Source of the DNA: a candidate division FCPU426 bacterium
Lineage (GTDB): Bacteria > Oederibacteriota > Muellerivitia > Muellerivitales > Muellerivitaceae
Reading direction: 5' to 3'
Length of the DNA stretch: 64,000 nt
Assembly (NCBI GenBank): GCA_030041545.1
Contig: JASHNQ010000013.1
Span: forward strand, 1-64,000
A program made the position numbers and the translations under genes. This document shows positions 48,140-58,074 of the stretch, in pieces (positions within the stretch are counted from its first letter, which is position 1; the number at the start of each line of letters is the position of its first letter). Below the pieces are notes generated by a model. That model was given only the letters and a program-made list of their open reading frames with translations, ran no database searches and was not told the origin of the DNA.

Positions 48140-50026
48140 TTGGTCAACCGTCTCCAAGCCATTCTCGTAGCGCTCCTTATCCTTTGGGTGCCTTTGGCCT
48201 TTTACGGCCGGGCGGCGGACGGGTTCACGCTCACCAAGGAATTGGTGGCCGCCGTGGCCATCGCTTTTTTCGCGGCACGGACGGCTTGGGAAGGCCGGTG
48301 GATATTCCGGCAGCCCTTGTTCCAGGCTATGTTCCTATTCACCGCCTGGATGATTTTGGATTCCCTGGCCGTGGGTAGCCTCCACATGGAAGTCCTCAAA
48401 GGTTCGGTCCATCTTCTCCTGATTTGTGGAACCCTTCTGGCTGTGGTTTTTGCCGCTTCGCGGGGTTTTTCTTATGAGAAATTGCTCCGTTACGCCCTCT
48501 TGGCCGCGACCTTGGTTTCCCTTTACGGACTCGTCCAAAGCTTTGGAGTGGACCGGGGCAATTGGACCACCCAGTTTGAAAAACGGGCTTTTTCCACCCT
48601 AGGCAATCCGGATTACTTGGGCGGCTATTTGGCCGCCCTCCTTCCCGCGGCTTTCCTCCTCCGGTTACGGGAACACGCCCGCAAAGGCGCCTGGTTATGG
48701 TTGAACGCCACCCTCCTGATGGGGGGCGCTCTCTTGGCCACCCGTGTGCGGGGGGCGGAAGCTGCGGCCCTGGCCGGATTTTTGGCCCTTGGCGCCTGCC
48801 TTCTTTCCCCCTGGGGAAGGCCATTGGCCAAGCCGAACCAGCTTTTCCTCAAAGCTACCCTGGCCTTGGCCCTTTTCCTGGGCGTTATTTGGGGGGCTTT
48901 GCATTGGAAGGATTTCGGCCGTTCACCAATTTCGGTCCAGCAACGCATGGACACTTACCGGGTCACGTGGGAAATGGTGAAGGACCACCCTTGGTTCGGC
49001 ATCGGAGTGGGGCAGCTTGGGATAAGATTCCCCGCCTACCAGGCCAAACCCTGGGCCGCGAGCGATTATGCCGAGCATCCCTATACCTACACCGAGCACG
49101 TCCACAACGAATTCCTGCAATTCTGGGTAGAGGGAGGAGTGCCCGGCCTTTCGCTTTTCCTGGCGGTGCTGGGGGTTTTTACCGGGGCTGTGGCGAATTT
49201 TTTAAGGAACCCTGAATCAAGGGCTGAAGAAAAGGAACTGATGATGGGGCCGGTGGCGGGCGTGGCCGCCTTGCTGGTTCAATCCCTCAGCAATTTTCCG
49301 CTCCAAGTCGTCCCCACCGCCGTGCTCTTCGGGTTTTACCTGGCCGCCCCCTTGGCGTTGCGCAGGCCTCCCGCCCTTGTTTCTTCCCATGTCTCAACGG
49401 CTCAGAAAACCGGGTTGGCTCTTCTTGTTTCATTCATTGCCGTCGTGGGCTTCAGGGCCATTGGAGCCTCCATCGCTTTCCGCGACACGATGGGGGAATG
49501 TTCCGCCGGCCACGGGCAACTGGCGGCTTATTACGGTTCCAGGCTGATCGTCCTTTCACCCTTGAATCCAAAAGCTTGGAACGCCTACGGAAAGGCCTTG
49601 GAAACGGCGGGAAAACAGGACGAAGCTTACCAAGCCTATCAAAAGGCTTTGGATTTGAACCCCAACTATGTTGAGAACCTCCTGCCTATGGCGGAAATAC
49701 GGGTTAAGGAGGAACGTTTCCCGGAGGTGGTGGACCTATGCCAAAGGGCTTTGGCCGTGACGCCCAACTACCCGGCGCCCCTTTGGCCCCTGGCGGTCGG
49801 CCTTTTCGAGTTGAAGCGCTACGAGGAATCCGCCAAGGCTTTCCAGGATTATTTGGTTTATAACCCGAACGACTTCCAGACTTACTTGGATTTGGGGGTT
49901 TGCTACATCCAGTTGAAGCGCAAGCCCGATGCCGTAGCGGCGTGGAAAAAGGCCTATGCCTTGAACCCGACGGACCCCGAAGTGGTCCAATACTTGAAAT
50001 CCCAAGGCGTAAATCCGACTCCCTAA
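48140..50026 (+). CDS. O-antigen ligase/polymerase family protein with C-terminal TPRs
   Basis: About 628 aa; TTG 48140 is chosen because GAGGGGG lies at a proper distance, and TTG 48125 or 48134 are alternatives. About ten helices, with the Wzy_C signature region TVRMDTYRVTWEMVKDHPWFGIGVGQLGIRFPAY in parts (QQRMDTYRVTWEMVKDHP) and a periplasmic HNEFLQFWVEGGVPGLSLFL. Residues about 480-628 are four TPRs (AWNAYGKALETAGKQDEAYQAYQKALDLNP). It would ligate or polymerise a lipid-linked glycan at the outer face of the inner membrane. It is the third glycan gene in a row. Confidence 0.85.
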   Translation: MVNRLQAILVALLILWVPLAFYGRAADGFTLTKELVAAVAIAFFAARTAWEGRWIFRQPLFQAMFLFTAWMILDSLAVGSLHMEVLKGSVHLLLICGTLLAVVFAASRGFSYEKLLRYALLAATLVSLYGLVQSFGVDRGNWTTQFEKRAFSTLGNPDYLGGYLAALLPAAFLLRLREHARKGAWLWLNATLLMGGALLATRVRGAEAAALAGFLALGACLLSPWGRPLAKPNQLFLKATLALALFLGVIWGALHWKDFGRSPISVQQRMDTYRVTWEMVKDHPWFGIGVGQLGIRFPAYQAKPWAASDYAEHPYTYTEHVHNEFLQFWVEGGVPGLSLFLAVLGVFTGAVANFLRNPESRAEEKELMMGPVAGVAALLVQSLSNFPLQVVPTAVLFGFYLAAPLALRRPPALVSSHVSTAQKTGLALLVSFIAVVGFRAIGASIAFRDTMGECSAGHGQLAAYYGSRLIVLSPLNPKAWNAYGKALETAGKQDEAYQAYQKALDLNPNYVENLLPMAEIRVKEERFPEVVDLCQRALAVTPNYPAPLWPLAVGLFELKRYEESAKAFQDYLVYNPNDFQTYLDLGVCYIQLKRKPDAVAAWKKAYALNPTDPEVVQYLKSQGVNPTP

Positions 50027-50162
50027 GGCAGGAAGGTGGGGCGGGAAAACTCGACAAAAATAAAGCCTTTGTCCTCAAAAGTTGTCTTCCTCATTTCCCA
50101 ATGTTAAATTAAATGTTAGATAAGGTGTTTCCTGGTTTTGGCCGGGGAACGCTAGAGAGGCA

Positions 50163-50253
50163 GTTTTGAGTTATGAGTTCTAAGTTCTGAGTTGTCGTTA
50201 TTTTTGGATTCTCGAACGAATCCAAAAATTTCCTTCACTCAAAACTCAAAACT
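50163..50253. repeat. Palindromic intergenic element, TTTTGAGTT arm type (before relA/spoT)
   Basis: GTTTTGAGTTATGAGTTCTA and onward, core ATTTTTGGATTC-TCGAAC-GAATCCAAAAAT (50200-50229, perfect 12-bp stem), right arm CACTCAAAACTCAAAACTTA. It ends against the ATG of the RelA/SpoT gene. The preceding 50027-50160 holds no gene I can see. Confidence 0.85.
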
Positions 50254-50267
50254 TAATGGTTTGTCAA

Positions 50268-52466
50268 ATGGGTATCCAGGCACTTCTTGAAAAATCGTCG
50301 TCCGCCGGCGCTGCCGCGCCCGAATCCTTCCTCGACCGCCCCCTGATCCAAAAAGCCTATGAGTTCGCCAAAAAGGCCCACGAGGGCCAGCAGAGGCTCT
50401 CCGGCGACGCCTACCTGACCCACCTGGTAGGGGTGGCCGACATCCTGGCGGACCTGCACATGGATTCGGTCACGATCGCCGCGGGCCTGTTGCACGACAT
50501 ATTGGAAGACACCAAGGTCACCTACGACCAGCTCAAGGCGGAGTTCGGCGAGGAGATCGCCAACCTGGTGGAGGGTGTCACCAAGATCTCCACCCGCCAG
50601 TTCCAGGATACGGCCATCCGGCAGGCCGAAAGCACCCGCAAGATGCTTATCGCCATGGCCAAGGACGTGCGGGTCATCCTTATCAAGCTGGCTGACCGCA
50701 CCCACAACATGCGCACTTTGGATTTCCTGCCCCCCGACCGGCAGGAAAAGCTGGCGCGGGAGACCCTGGACATCTACGCCCCCCTGGCCCACCGGTTGGG
50801 GATGTCCAGGATCAAGAGCGAGCTGGAGGACCTCTCCTTGCGGTACCTGGAGCCGCAGGTCTACCAGGACTTGGTCAAGAAAGTGGCCATGAAGCGGTCC
50901 GAGCGGGAAAAAGTACTGGCCCAGGTGATCGAGGGGATCGAGGCGAAGCTCAAGGAGACGGGCATCACGGCCCAGGTCCAGGGCCGGTCCAAACACTTCA
51001 CCAGCATCTACCACAAGATGAAGCAGCAGCAAAAAAATTTCGACGAGATTTACGACCTCATGGCCATCCGGGTTTTGGCCAACACCGTCAAGGAATGCTA
51101 CGAGGTGCTGGGGATGGTGCACACGGTCTGGAAGCCGCTTCCGGGCCGCTTCAAAGACTACATCGCCATGCCCAAGAACAACATGTACCAGAGCCTGCAC
51201 ACGACCGTCATGGGGCCGGGGGGTCAGCCCCTGGAAATCCAGATCCGCACCTATGAGATGCACCGCACCGCCGAGGAGGGAATCGCGGCCCATTGGATCT
51301 ACAAGGAAGGCCGAAGCGCCGAGAAGGAGGACCAGAAGTTCGCCTGGATGCGGCAGCTGCTGGACCTGCAGCAGGACATCAAGGACAGCAGCGAGTTCGC
51401 CGAGGCCATGAAGGTGGACCTCTTCGACGACGAGGTCTTCGTCTTCACGCCCAAGGGCGACGTGAAGGAACTGCCCAAGGGCTCCACGGCGCTCGATTTC
51501 GCCTACGCCGTGCACACCGACGTGGGCACCCATTGCATGGGGGTCAAGGTGAACGGCCAAATGGTCCCCTTAAGGTACGCGCTCAAGAACGGCGACATCG
51601 TGGAGGTGCTGACCCAGTCCTCGCGCACGCCCAGCCGCGACTGGTTGAAGATCGTGGCCACCAGCCGGGCCAAGAACAAGATCCGGCACTGGTTCCGCAC
51701 CCATCTTTCGGCCGACGAGATCGACCAGGGCCGCGGCTTGCTGGAAAAGGAGGCCGCGCGGATGGGCGTGGATTTGGGCGTGGCCCTGAAGTCCGGCGCC
51801 TTGGAAGGGATCCTGGAGGATTTCGGATGCCACAGCGTGCAGGAACTGTTGGCCAACACGGGCCACGGTGAAATCTCGCCGCGGCAAATTTTGAACAAAC
51901 TCATCGCGAAGACCCAGCCTGCCGAGCACCCTAAGCTGGAAAAACAGGAGGAGAAGGCGCCCGAACCCAAGGTGGCGGTCAAAGGGACGGCTCCCGCCGC
52001 GCCCGGCCTGGCGCCGGCCACGGGCATCTCCATCGGCGGCCAAAAGGATTTCCTCATCCGCTTCGCCCGCTGTTGCACGCCCGTGCCCGGCGATCCCATC
52101 GTGGGTTACATCACCCGGGGCCGGGGCGTCTCCGTCCACCGCACCGACTGCCCCAACACCCTGCTCCTGCCCGAGCGCGAGGGCCGCATGATCCCCGTTT
52201 CCTGGGAAGGCAACGCCGGCCAGGTTTACGAGGTGGCCATCGAGGTCAAGGCCAAGGACCGGGAAAAACTCCTCTCCGACATGCTCCTGGCCATCTCGGA
52301 GGAGGGGGTCATCATCAACGAGGCCAACGCCAAGGCCTCGGAGGCCGGATGGGCCCAAGGTTATTTCGTGATCGCCGTTTCCCAGTCCGACCAGTTGGAG
52401 AAAGTGCTCAAGAAACTGCAAAGGGTGAGGGGCGTGGTCAGCGCCCGCCGAACGGAACCACGCTAA
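50268..52466 (+). CDS. Bifunctional (p)ppGpp synthetase/hydrolase, RelA/SpoT family
   Basis: About 732 aa from ATG 50268; ATG 50256 directly abuts the repeat. HD hydrolase domain: YLTHLVGVADIL, AAGLLHDILEDT, KLADRTHNMRTL. Synthetase domain: RSKHFTSIYHKMKQQQKNFDEIYDLMAIRV in parts and RFKDYIAMPKNNMYQSLHTTV. Then TGS (DEVFVFTPKGDVKELPKGSTALDFAYAVH), a linker, a conserved Cys region (IRFARCCTPVPGDPIVGYITRGRGVSVHR) and a C-terminal ACT domain. Both active sites look complete, so it should make and degrade the alarmone. Residues about 555-590 form an unusual Pro/Ala/Lys linker. Confidence 0.96.
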   Translation: MGIQALLEKSSSAGAAAPESFLDRPLIQKAYEFAKKAHEGQQRLSGDAYLTHLVGVADILADLHMDSVTIAAGLLHDILEDTKVTYDQLKAEFGEEIANLVEGVTKISTRQFQDTAIRQAESTRKMLIAMAKDVRVILIKLADRTHNMRTLDFLPPDRQEKLARETLDIYAPLAHRLGMSRIKSELEDLSLRYLEPQVYQDLVKKVAMKRSEREKVLAQVIEGIEAKLKETGITAQVQGRSKHFTSIYHKMKQQQKNFDEIYDLMAIRVLANTVKECYEVLGMVHTVWKPLPGRFKDYIAMPKNNMYQSLHTTVMGPGGQPLEIQIRTYEMHRTAEEGIAAHWIYKEGRSAEKEDQKFAWMRQLLDLQQDIKDSSEFAEAMKVDLFDDEVFVFTPKGDVKELPKGSTALDFAYAVHTDVGTHCMGVKVNGQMVPLRYALKNGDIVEVLTQSSRTPSRDWLKIVATSRAKNKIRHWFRTHLSADEIDQGRGLLEKEAARMGVDLGVALKSGALEGILEDFGCHSVQELLANTGHGEISPRQILNKLIAKTQPAEHPKLEKQEEKAPEPKVAVKGTAPAAPGLAPATGISIGGQKDFLIRFARCCTPVPGDPIVGYITRGRGVSVHRTDCPNTLLLPEREGRMIPVSWEGNAGQVYEVAIEVKAKDREKLLSDMLLAISEEGVIINEANAKASEAGWAQGYFVIAVSQSDQLEKVLKKLQRVRGVVSARRTEPR

Positions 52467-52470
52467 AGCC

Positions 52471-52575
52471 GGTTTTGAGCCATGAGTTTTTAGTTATGAG
52501 ATGTTGAAAGATTTTTGAACCTGTGGTTCAAAAATCCACCTTAACTCAAAACTCAACACTCAAAACTTAAAATGA
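52471..52575. repeat. Palindromic intergenic element, TTTTGAGTT arm type (after relA/spoT)
   Basis: GGTTTTGAGCCATGAGTTTT and onward, core GATTTTTGAACC-TGT-GGTTCAAAAATC (52510-52536, perfect 12-bp stem), right arm AACTCAAAACTCAACACTCA and onward to AAAATGAG. Confidence 0.88.
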
Positions 52576-52605
52576 GCGACGTAAATTTCGTTTGGGAATG
52601 AAAAT

Positions 52606-53004
52606 ATGGACCGAAAAATAATCCGTGCTGAGGGTGCACCCGCGCCAATAGGTCCGTACTCCCAGGCCATTGAGGCGGCCGGGTTCCTATTCTGCTCCGG
52701 GCAAATCCCCCTGGATCCCAAGACGGGCGTGTTAATTCAGGGGGACATGGTGGCCCAAACCAAAAGAATATTGGATAATTTCGACGCGGTGTTGAAGGCC
52801 GCCGGATCCTCGCTGAGTAACACCGTGAAATTGACGGTTTACCTGACCCAATTGGGGGATTTTGACGCCCTCAACAAGGTGCTGGCGGAAAAGTTTCCCG
52901 ACGCCCCACCGGCCCGGGCCGTGGTGCAGGTTTCAGCCCTGCCCAAGGGCGCTTCGGTGGAGATGGATTTGATCGCTATAAAGGCGGTCCACAGCCCTCG
53001 ATAA
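52606..53004 (+). CDS. RidA family reactive-intermediate deaminase
   Basis: 132 aa, the normal length. Family motifs: GAPAPIGPYSQAIEAAGFLFCSGQIPLDP, QTKRILDNFDAVLKAAGSSL, VKLTVYLT and PPARAVVQVSALPKGASVEMDLIAI. The Arg in PARA and the aromatic near GPYSQA form the imine/enamine-hydrolysing pocket of RidA trimers. It clears 2-aminoacrylate-type intermediates. No clear ribosome site precedes the ATG. Confidence 0.94.
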   Translation: MDRKIIRAEGAPAPIGPYSQAIEAAGFLFCSGQIPLDPKTGVLIQGDMVAQTKRILDNFDAVLKAAGSSLSNTVKLTVYLTQLGDFDALNKVLAEKFPDAPPARAVVQVSALPKGASVEMDLIAIKAVHSPR

Positions 53005-53041
53005 ACTCAGGGCCTGATAAATTGCCATGAGATGGTCGAAT

Positions 53042-53125
53042 GGCTGACAGTTCACAGCTGGCAGCCAAGCTGGAGAGGTGGAGTTTTAAGCGTTCCTGCG
53101 AACTGTTAACTGTGATCTGTGAACT
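53042..53125. repeat. Palindromic intergenic element, ACAG-word type
   Basis: CTGACAGTTCACAGCTGGCA on the left and AACTGTTAACTGTGATCTGT on the right are degenerate reverse complements around a centre of about 40 bp. Confidence 0.7.
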
Positions 53126-53143
53126 TCTTTTGAAAGGTTTTCA

Positions 53144-54505
53144 GTGCCCGACACCTATTGCACCCTCCATACCGGCAAGCGTGCCGTGGGTTTTTGCTCC
53201 AAATGCAACAAACCCTATTGCGAGGATTGCCTGGACATGGAAACGGGCAAGCCCCTTTGCCGGGACTGCCTGAAAAACAAAACCGCCCCCGGCTTGCCGA
53301 GTGTTCCACCCGGCGGGGCCCCTCCCCAACCCGCCACTCCGGCCCCCATGGTGGGATCACCCTTGAATTTCAAGGGAAAGGGATTGGACGATGATCCACT
53401 TGGACTTTTCAGCGGCGGTGGTCCAAAAATCGAGCCTCCCCGACTGAATACGCCTCCCATGCCCGCCATGCCGCCGGCCGCCCAGTACCCGGCTCCACCG
53501 GCACCCGCTCCCCTTAAGCCGCCCCCGGCCAAGCCGGCCTCACCCTTGCCCGGCTTGGACCCCTTGGGAAAAATTTCATCGCCTTCGGAAAAGCCGCCAG
53601 GTTCCACCCCGAAGACTCCCATGGACTTGGATACCCTGATCCGGGAGCCCCAACCCCTGAGGCCCCCTTTTCCCCAGGCCTCACCAGCCCACCACCTTCC
53701 GACGTCTTCTTCCCCCATTCCAACACCCTCGCCGGCGACCCCCTCCACGCCTTTCCCGCTCGAGACGCTAGGCTTGGAAACATCGAAGAAAAAGAAAGTT
53801 TTTTCGCTGGTTAAAATTTGGGCCAAGTACCTCCTGCGCCGCGCCTACGGATGGTTCAACCCACTGGCTAAAAGGCTGAGGGTCCCAACCTTCGTCGTGA
53901 TCGCGGTTTTCGCCGTCCTCCTGGTTGGCGGAGGGGTGGGCCTGGGTTCGCTCCTCAACCAGCCATCGGTTCCGGTGGTGGATTCCATCCAGCCCCTCCA
54001 TTTCGTCGAGGTCAGCTCCAACCAGGTCAGTGAAATGGACATCACGGCCTATACCGACCTCCAGAACCAGCTTCAAACCATGGGTTTCCAACCCATCCTC
54101 CAAATGACCGTCCCCCAGCTGCCTTCACCCAATTTTTTCGATGTGGGCATGAAGGAGGACGCCGGCGTCTACAGCGAAATCATCAAAATACCGGGCCAGT
54201 TGGCCCCCCATCTTTCCTTTGTCACCGTATTCACGAACGGCGTCTGGTTTTCCAGCAACGCCTGGCAGGGAACCAACCAAGACCTGACTTATTTATTCAG
54301 CGAATACTATCCCAACGACACGCCCGACCAGCTTTACGTGCAGCACATGCAGACCCTGGCGCAGCTCAAGCAGGACAAGGATTGGGACGTCCAAACCACC
54401 ATGAGCGAAAACCGCTACATGTCCGCCCTCTCGGACCACCTCCGGTGGTTCCTGGACAAGAAGGGAATCCAGGCCGACCAGGCCAATTTCAACTTGTGGC
54501 ATTGA
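53144..54505 (+). CDS. B-box-like zinc-finger protein with Pro-rich region and one membrane helix
   Basis: 453 aa, GTG start (AAAGG upstream). Residues 5-45 have the ordered ligands CxxH...CxxC...CxxC...CxxC (YCTLHTGKRAVGFCSKCNKP, YCEDCLD, LCRDCLKN), a B-box-type zinc fold. A long Pro/Ala/Ser region (about 48-205) follows, then a membrane helix (VPTFVVIAVFAVLLVGGGVGLGSLL, about 247-271), and an extracytoplasmic domain of about 180 residues of no known family. Similar zinc-finger/linker/TM proteins occur in Deltaproteobacteria and Planctomycetes. The function is unknown. Confidence 0.75.
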   Translation: MPDTYCTLHTGKRAVGFCSKCNKPYCEDCLDMETGKPLCRDCLKNKTAPGLPSVPPGGAPPQPATPAPMVGSPLNFKGKGLDDDPLGLFSGGGPKIEPPRLNTPPMPAMPPAAQYPAPPAPAPLKPPPAKPASPLPGLDPLGKISSPSEKPPGSTPKTPMDLDTLIREPQPLRPPFPQASPAHHLPTSSSPIPTPSPATPSTPFPLETLGLETSKKKKVFSLVKIWAKYLLRRAYGWFNPLAKRLRVPTFVVIAVFAVLLVGGGVGLGSLLNQPSVPVVDSIQPLHFVEVSSNQVSEMDITAYTDLQNQLQTMGFQPILQMTVPQLPSPNFFDVGMKEDAGVYSEIIKIPGQLAPHLSFVTVFTNGVWFSSNAWQGTNQDLTYLFSEYYPNDTPDQLYVQHMQTLAQLKQDKDWDVQTTMSENRYMSALSDHLRWFLDKKGIQADQANFNLWH

Positions 54506-54509
54506 AAAG

Positions 54510-54695
54510 CAGTTGCTAGGTCTAGGCGCTGGGTAGTGGGGATCATGTATAAGGCTCCAGGTTCGAGGCCAAGGGTTCAAGAGTTACTGATGTTCGCATT
54601 ATTGAGTCACACCGAACGCTTTTCCAGATATAGCGTTTGGTGTCACCCTAATATTGGAACATCAATAATCTTATGCTAGAACCTAGCACCTAACC
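54510..54695. repeat. Large nested inverted repeat upstream of guaB
   Basis: Outer words TGCTAGGTCTAGGCGCTGGG on the left and CTAGAACCTAGCACCTAACC on the right; inner TGATGTTC (54588-54595) pairs with GAACATCA (54657-54664); core GTCACACCGAACGCT (54606-54620) pairs with AGCGTTTGGTGTCAC (54632-54646) at 13 of 15 positions plus one G-T pair. No gene is visible within it. Confidence 0.75.
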
Positions 54696-54717
54696 CCTTG
54701 CCCCTGCTTTGACGCCG

Positions 54718-54747
54718 TTGACAACCTCTTCATTCCCTGACTATATT
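54718..54747 (+). promoter_or_regulatory. Promoter of guaB
   Basis: TTGACA (54718-54723), an 18-nt spacer and TATATT (54742-54747). A start site near 54754 leaves a 20-nt leader with GGAG (54763-54766) before the ATG. Confidence 0.75.
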
Positions 54748-54749
54748 AA

Positions 54750-56243
<1,494 letters not shown>

Positions 56244-56245
56244 CT

Positions 56246-56289
56246 GTCATTGCGAGGAATGCGCGCCGAATGGCGCGCGCGGTAATGAC
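56246..56289. repeat. GTCATTGCGAG-type palindromic repeat
   Basis: GTCATTGCGAGGAATGCGCG and onward to TAATGACGAAGCAACCTC. Inner stem GCGCGCC-GAAT-GGCGCGC is perfect; outer GTCATT pairs with AATGAC. This GTCATTGCGAG...GAAGCAA(T/C)CTC motif is a repeat known from many unrelated bacterial genomes. Confidence 0.85.
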
Positions 56290-56330
56290 GAAGCAACCTC
56301 AGTTTAAATGAGCCTTTCCAGTGATCGCTT

Positions 56331-56396
56331 TCAGGTATCAGGTGTTAGGTTGAAGACTAAAACCCAAATCTGGCACCTGACTCCTGAGACCTGCCT
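56331..56396. repeat. Palindromic intergenic element, CAGGT-word type (before guaA)
   Basis: TCAGGTATCAGGTGTTAGGT on the left and GGCACCTGACTCCTGAGACC on the right, degenerate reverse complements; the centre is AAGACTAAAACCC. The guaA ribosome site (GGAG) follows. Confidence 0.75.
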
Positions 56397-56408
56397 TTCG
56401 GAGTTTTC

Positions 56409-57959
56409 ATGCAACACGATACCGTTATCGTCCTCGACTTCGGCGCCCAATACAGCCAGTTGATCGCCCGCCGGGTCCGCGAGTGCAAGGTTTACTGCGA
56501 GATCCTGCCTTTCTCCGCGTCCGTCGAAAAAATCCTCGAAAAAACCCCCAAAGGCATCATCCTCTCGGGCGGCCCTTCCAGCGTTTACGCGCCCGGGGCG
56601 CCCCATGTTTCCCCGGAGCTCTTCGAGCTGGGCATTCCCGTCCTTGGCATCTGCTACGGCATCCAGATGATCTCCTGGGCGCTGAAAGGCAAGGTCCAAA
56701 AAGCCCATAAGCGGGAGTTCGGCCTGGCGCCCCTGCATATCAAGGATCACCATACCCTCTTCGCCGGGCTGCCCTCCACCTTGAAGGCCTGGATGAGCCA
56801 CGGGGACCAAGTGGTGAAGCTGCCGCCGGGTTACAAGGTGTTGGCCTCCACCGACAATTGCCCCCTGGCCGCGGCGGCCAGCAAAGCCAAGAAAATTTAC
56901 GGCATCCAGTTCCACCCGGAGGTGGTCCATACCGAAAAAGGCACCCAAATCCTGGAAAACTTCGTCCGGAAGGTCTGCGGGTGCAAGCCCACCTGGAGCA
57001 TGGAGAACTACGAGAGAACCGCCATCCGGCAGATCCGCGAGATGGCGGGGAAGGGACGGGTGCTTTGCGGGGTCTCGGGCGGGGTGGATTCCACCGTGGC
57101 GGCCGCCCTGATCCACCGCGCCGTGGGAAAACAGCTTTCCTGCGTCTTCGTCAACAACGGGGTCCTTCGCATGGGCGAGGCGGAGCAGGTGCGGGCGATG
57201 TTCAAGAAGAAACTCAAGATCGACGTCCACTACGCCGACGCCGGGGACGAGTTCCTAAAGGCCCTGGAAGGGATCTCGGACCCGGAACAAAAGCGCAAGA
57301 CCATCGGCCGCACCTTCATCCGGGTCTTTGAAAAGTCCGCCCGGGAGCTCATGAAGAAAAAGGGTAGGTTTGACTTCCTAGCCCAGGGCACCCTCTACCC
57401 CGACGTCATCGAGAGCGTGTCGGTCAAGGGCCCCTCGGCCACCATCAAAAGCCACCACAACGTGGGCGGCCTGCCGGAGGACATGAAATTCAAGCTCGTG
57501 GAACCCCTGCGGGAGCTCTTTAAGGACGAGGTGCGGGCCCTCGGGGCCAAGCTGGGCATCCCCAAGGACATGCTCTGGCGCCAGCCTTTCCCGGGTCCAG
57601 GCCTGGCGGTGCGCCTCATCGGCGAGATCACCCGGGAGAAACTGGAAATTCTCCGCAAGGCCGACGCCATCGTCATCGAGGAAATCCAGAAGGCCGGCCT
57701 TTACTATTCCATCTGGCAGTCCTTCGCGGTGCTGACACCCCTCAAGACCGTGGGCGTGATGGGCGACGAGCGCACCTACGATCACGTTTGCGCCGTCCGG
57801 GCGGTTCATTCCGCCGACGGCATGACCGCCGACTGGGTCCAGCTTCCCCACGAACTCTTGGGCCGCATCTCCAACCGCATCATCAACGAGGTGCGGGGCA
57901 TCAACCGGGTGGTTTACGATATAACGAGCAAACCCCCTGGAACGATCGAGTGGGAGTGA
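56409..57959 (+). CDS. guaA: GMP synthase (glutamine-hydrolysing)
   Basis: 516 aa. The N-terminal class I amidotransferase has [12 protein letters not shown] (Cys82) and [14 protein letters not shown] (His, Glu). The ATP-pyrophosphatase domain has [22 protein letters not shown]. The C-terminal dimerisation domain has [14 protein letters not shown] and the final [17 protein letters not shown]. It aminates XMP to GMP. The last 37 bp of the gene are repeated exactly 110 bp downstream; the 3-prime end of guaA is a recognised integration site for genomic islands. Confidence 0.97.
   Translation: MQHDTVIVLDFGAQYSQLIARRVRECKVYCEILPFSASVEKILEKTPKGIILSGGPSSVYAPGAPHVSPELFELGIPVLGICYGIQMISWALKGKVQKAHKREFGLAPLHIKDHHTLFAGLPSTLKAWMSHGDQVVKLPPGYKVLASTDNCPLAAAASKAKKIYGIQFHPEVVHTEKGTQILENFVRKVCGCKPTWSMENYERTAIRQIREMAGKGRVLCGVSGGVDSTVAAALIHRAVGKQLSCVFVNNGVLRMGEAEQVRAMFKKKLKIDVHYADAGDEFLKALEGISDPEQKRKTIGRTFIRVFEKSARELMKKKGRFDFLAQGTLYPDVIESVSVKGPSATIKSHHNVGGLPEDMKFKLVEPLRELFKDEVRALGAKLGIPKDMLWRQPFPGPGLAVRLIGEITREKLEILRKADAIVIEEIQKAGLYYSIWQSFAVLTPLKTVGVMGDERTYDHVCAVRAVHSADGMTADWVQLPHELLGRISNRIINEVRGINRVVYDITSKPPGTIEWE
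57921..57957 (+). repeat. Direct repeat copy 1: 3-prime end of guaA
   Basis: 37 bp beginning ATAACGAGCAAACCCC and ending GAGTGGGAGT, followed by the TGA stop. It codes [12 protein letters not shown]. Confidence 0.95.
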
Positions 57960-57970
57960 AACGGACACAC

Positions 57971-57994
57971 GATCGTAATACCGGGCTCGTTATA
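57971..57994 (-). repeat. Shortened inverted copy of the guaA-end repeat
   Basis: Read on the minus strand: ATAACGAGC, CCGGTATT, ACGATCG. The two ends match the two ends of the 37-bp direct repeat; the middle is shorter and different. Confidence 0.5.
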
Positions 57995-58030
57995 GTGCCG
58001 ATCTCATTGAACCCTCATAAAAAATCGGTC

Positions 58031-58067
58031 ATAACGAGCAAACCCCCTGGAACGATCGAGTGGGAGT
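58031..58067 (+). repeat. Direct repeat copy 2 of the guaA 3-prime end
   Basis: Identical to 57921-57957 over all 37 bp, followed by TAA instead of TGA. It is not translated as part of a longer gene. The spacing between copies is 110 bp. Confidence 0.95.
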
Positions 58068-58074
58068 AAAACTA

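Noticed and set aside
52571-52600. ATGAGCGACG after the relA/spoT element as another start like the mraY/murD GAGCGAAGCGA sites.
   Set aside because: Only seven bases (GAGCGA plus a C/A difference) are shared, and the RidA start lies elsewhere.
54540-54580. GGTTCGAGG and GGGTTCAAG resembling tRNA T-loops.
   Set aside because: No cloverleaf can be folded around them, and the segment belongs to the nested inverted repeat.
58005-58069. Open frame ending [12 protein letters not shown] as a second small protein after guaA.
   Set aside because: It is just the untranslated direct-repeat copy reached through a chance frame, with no start signal.
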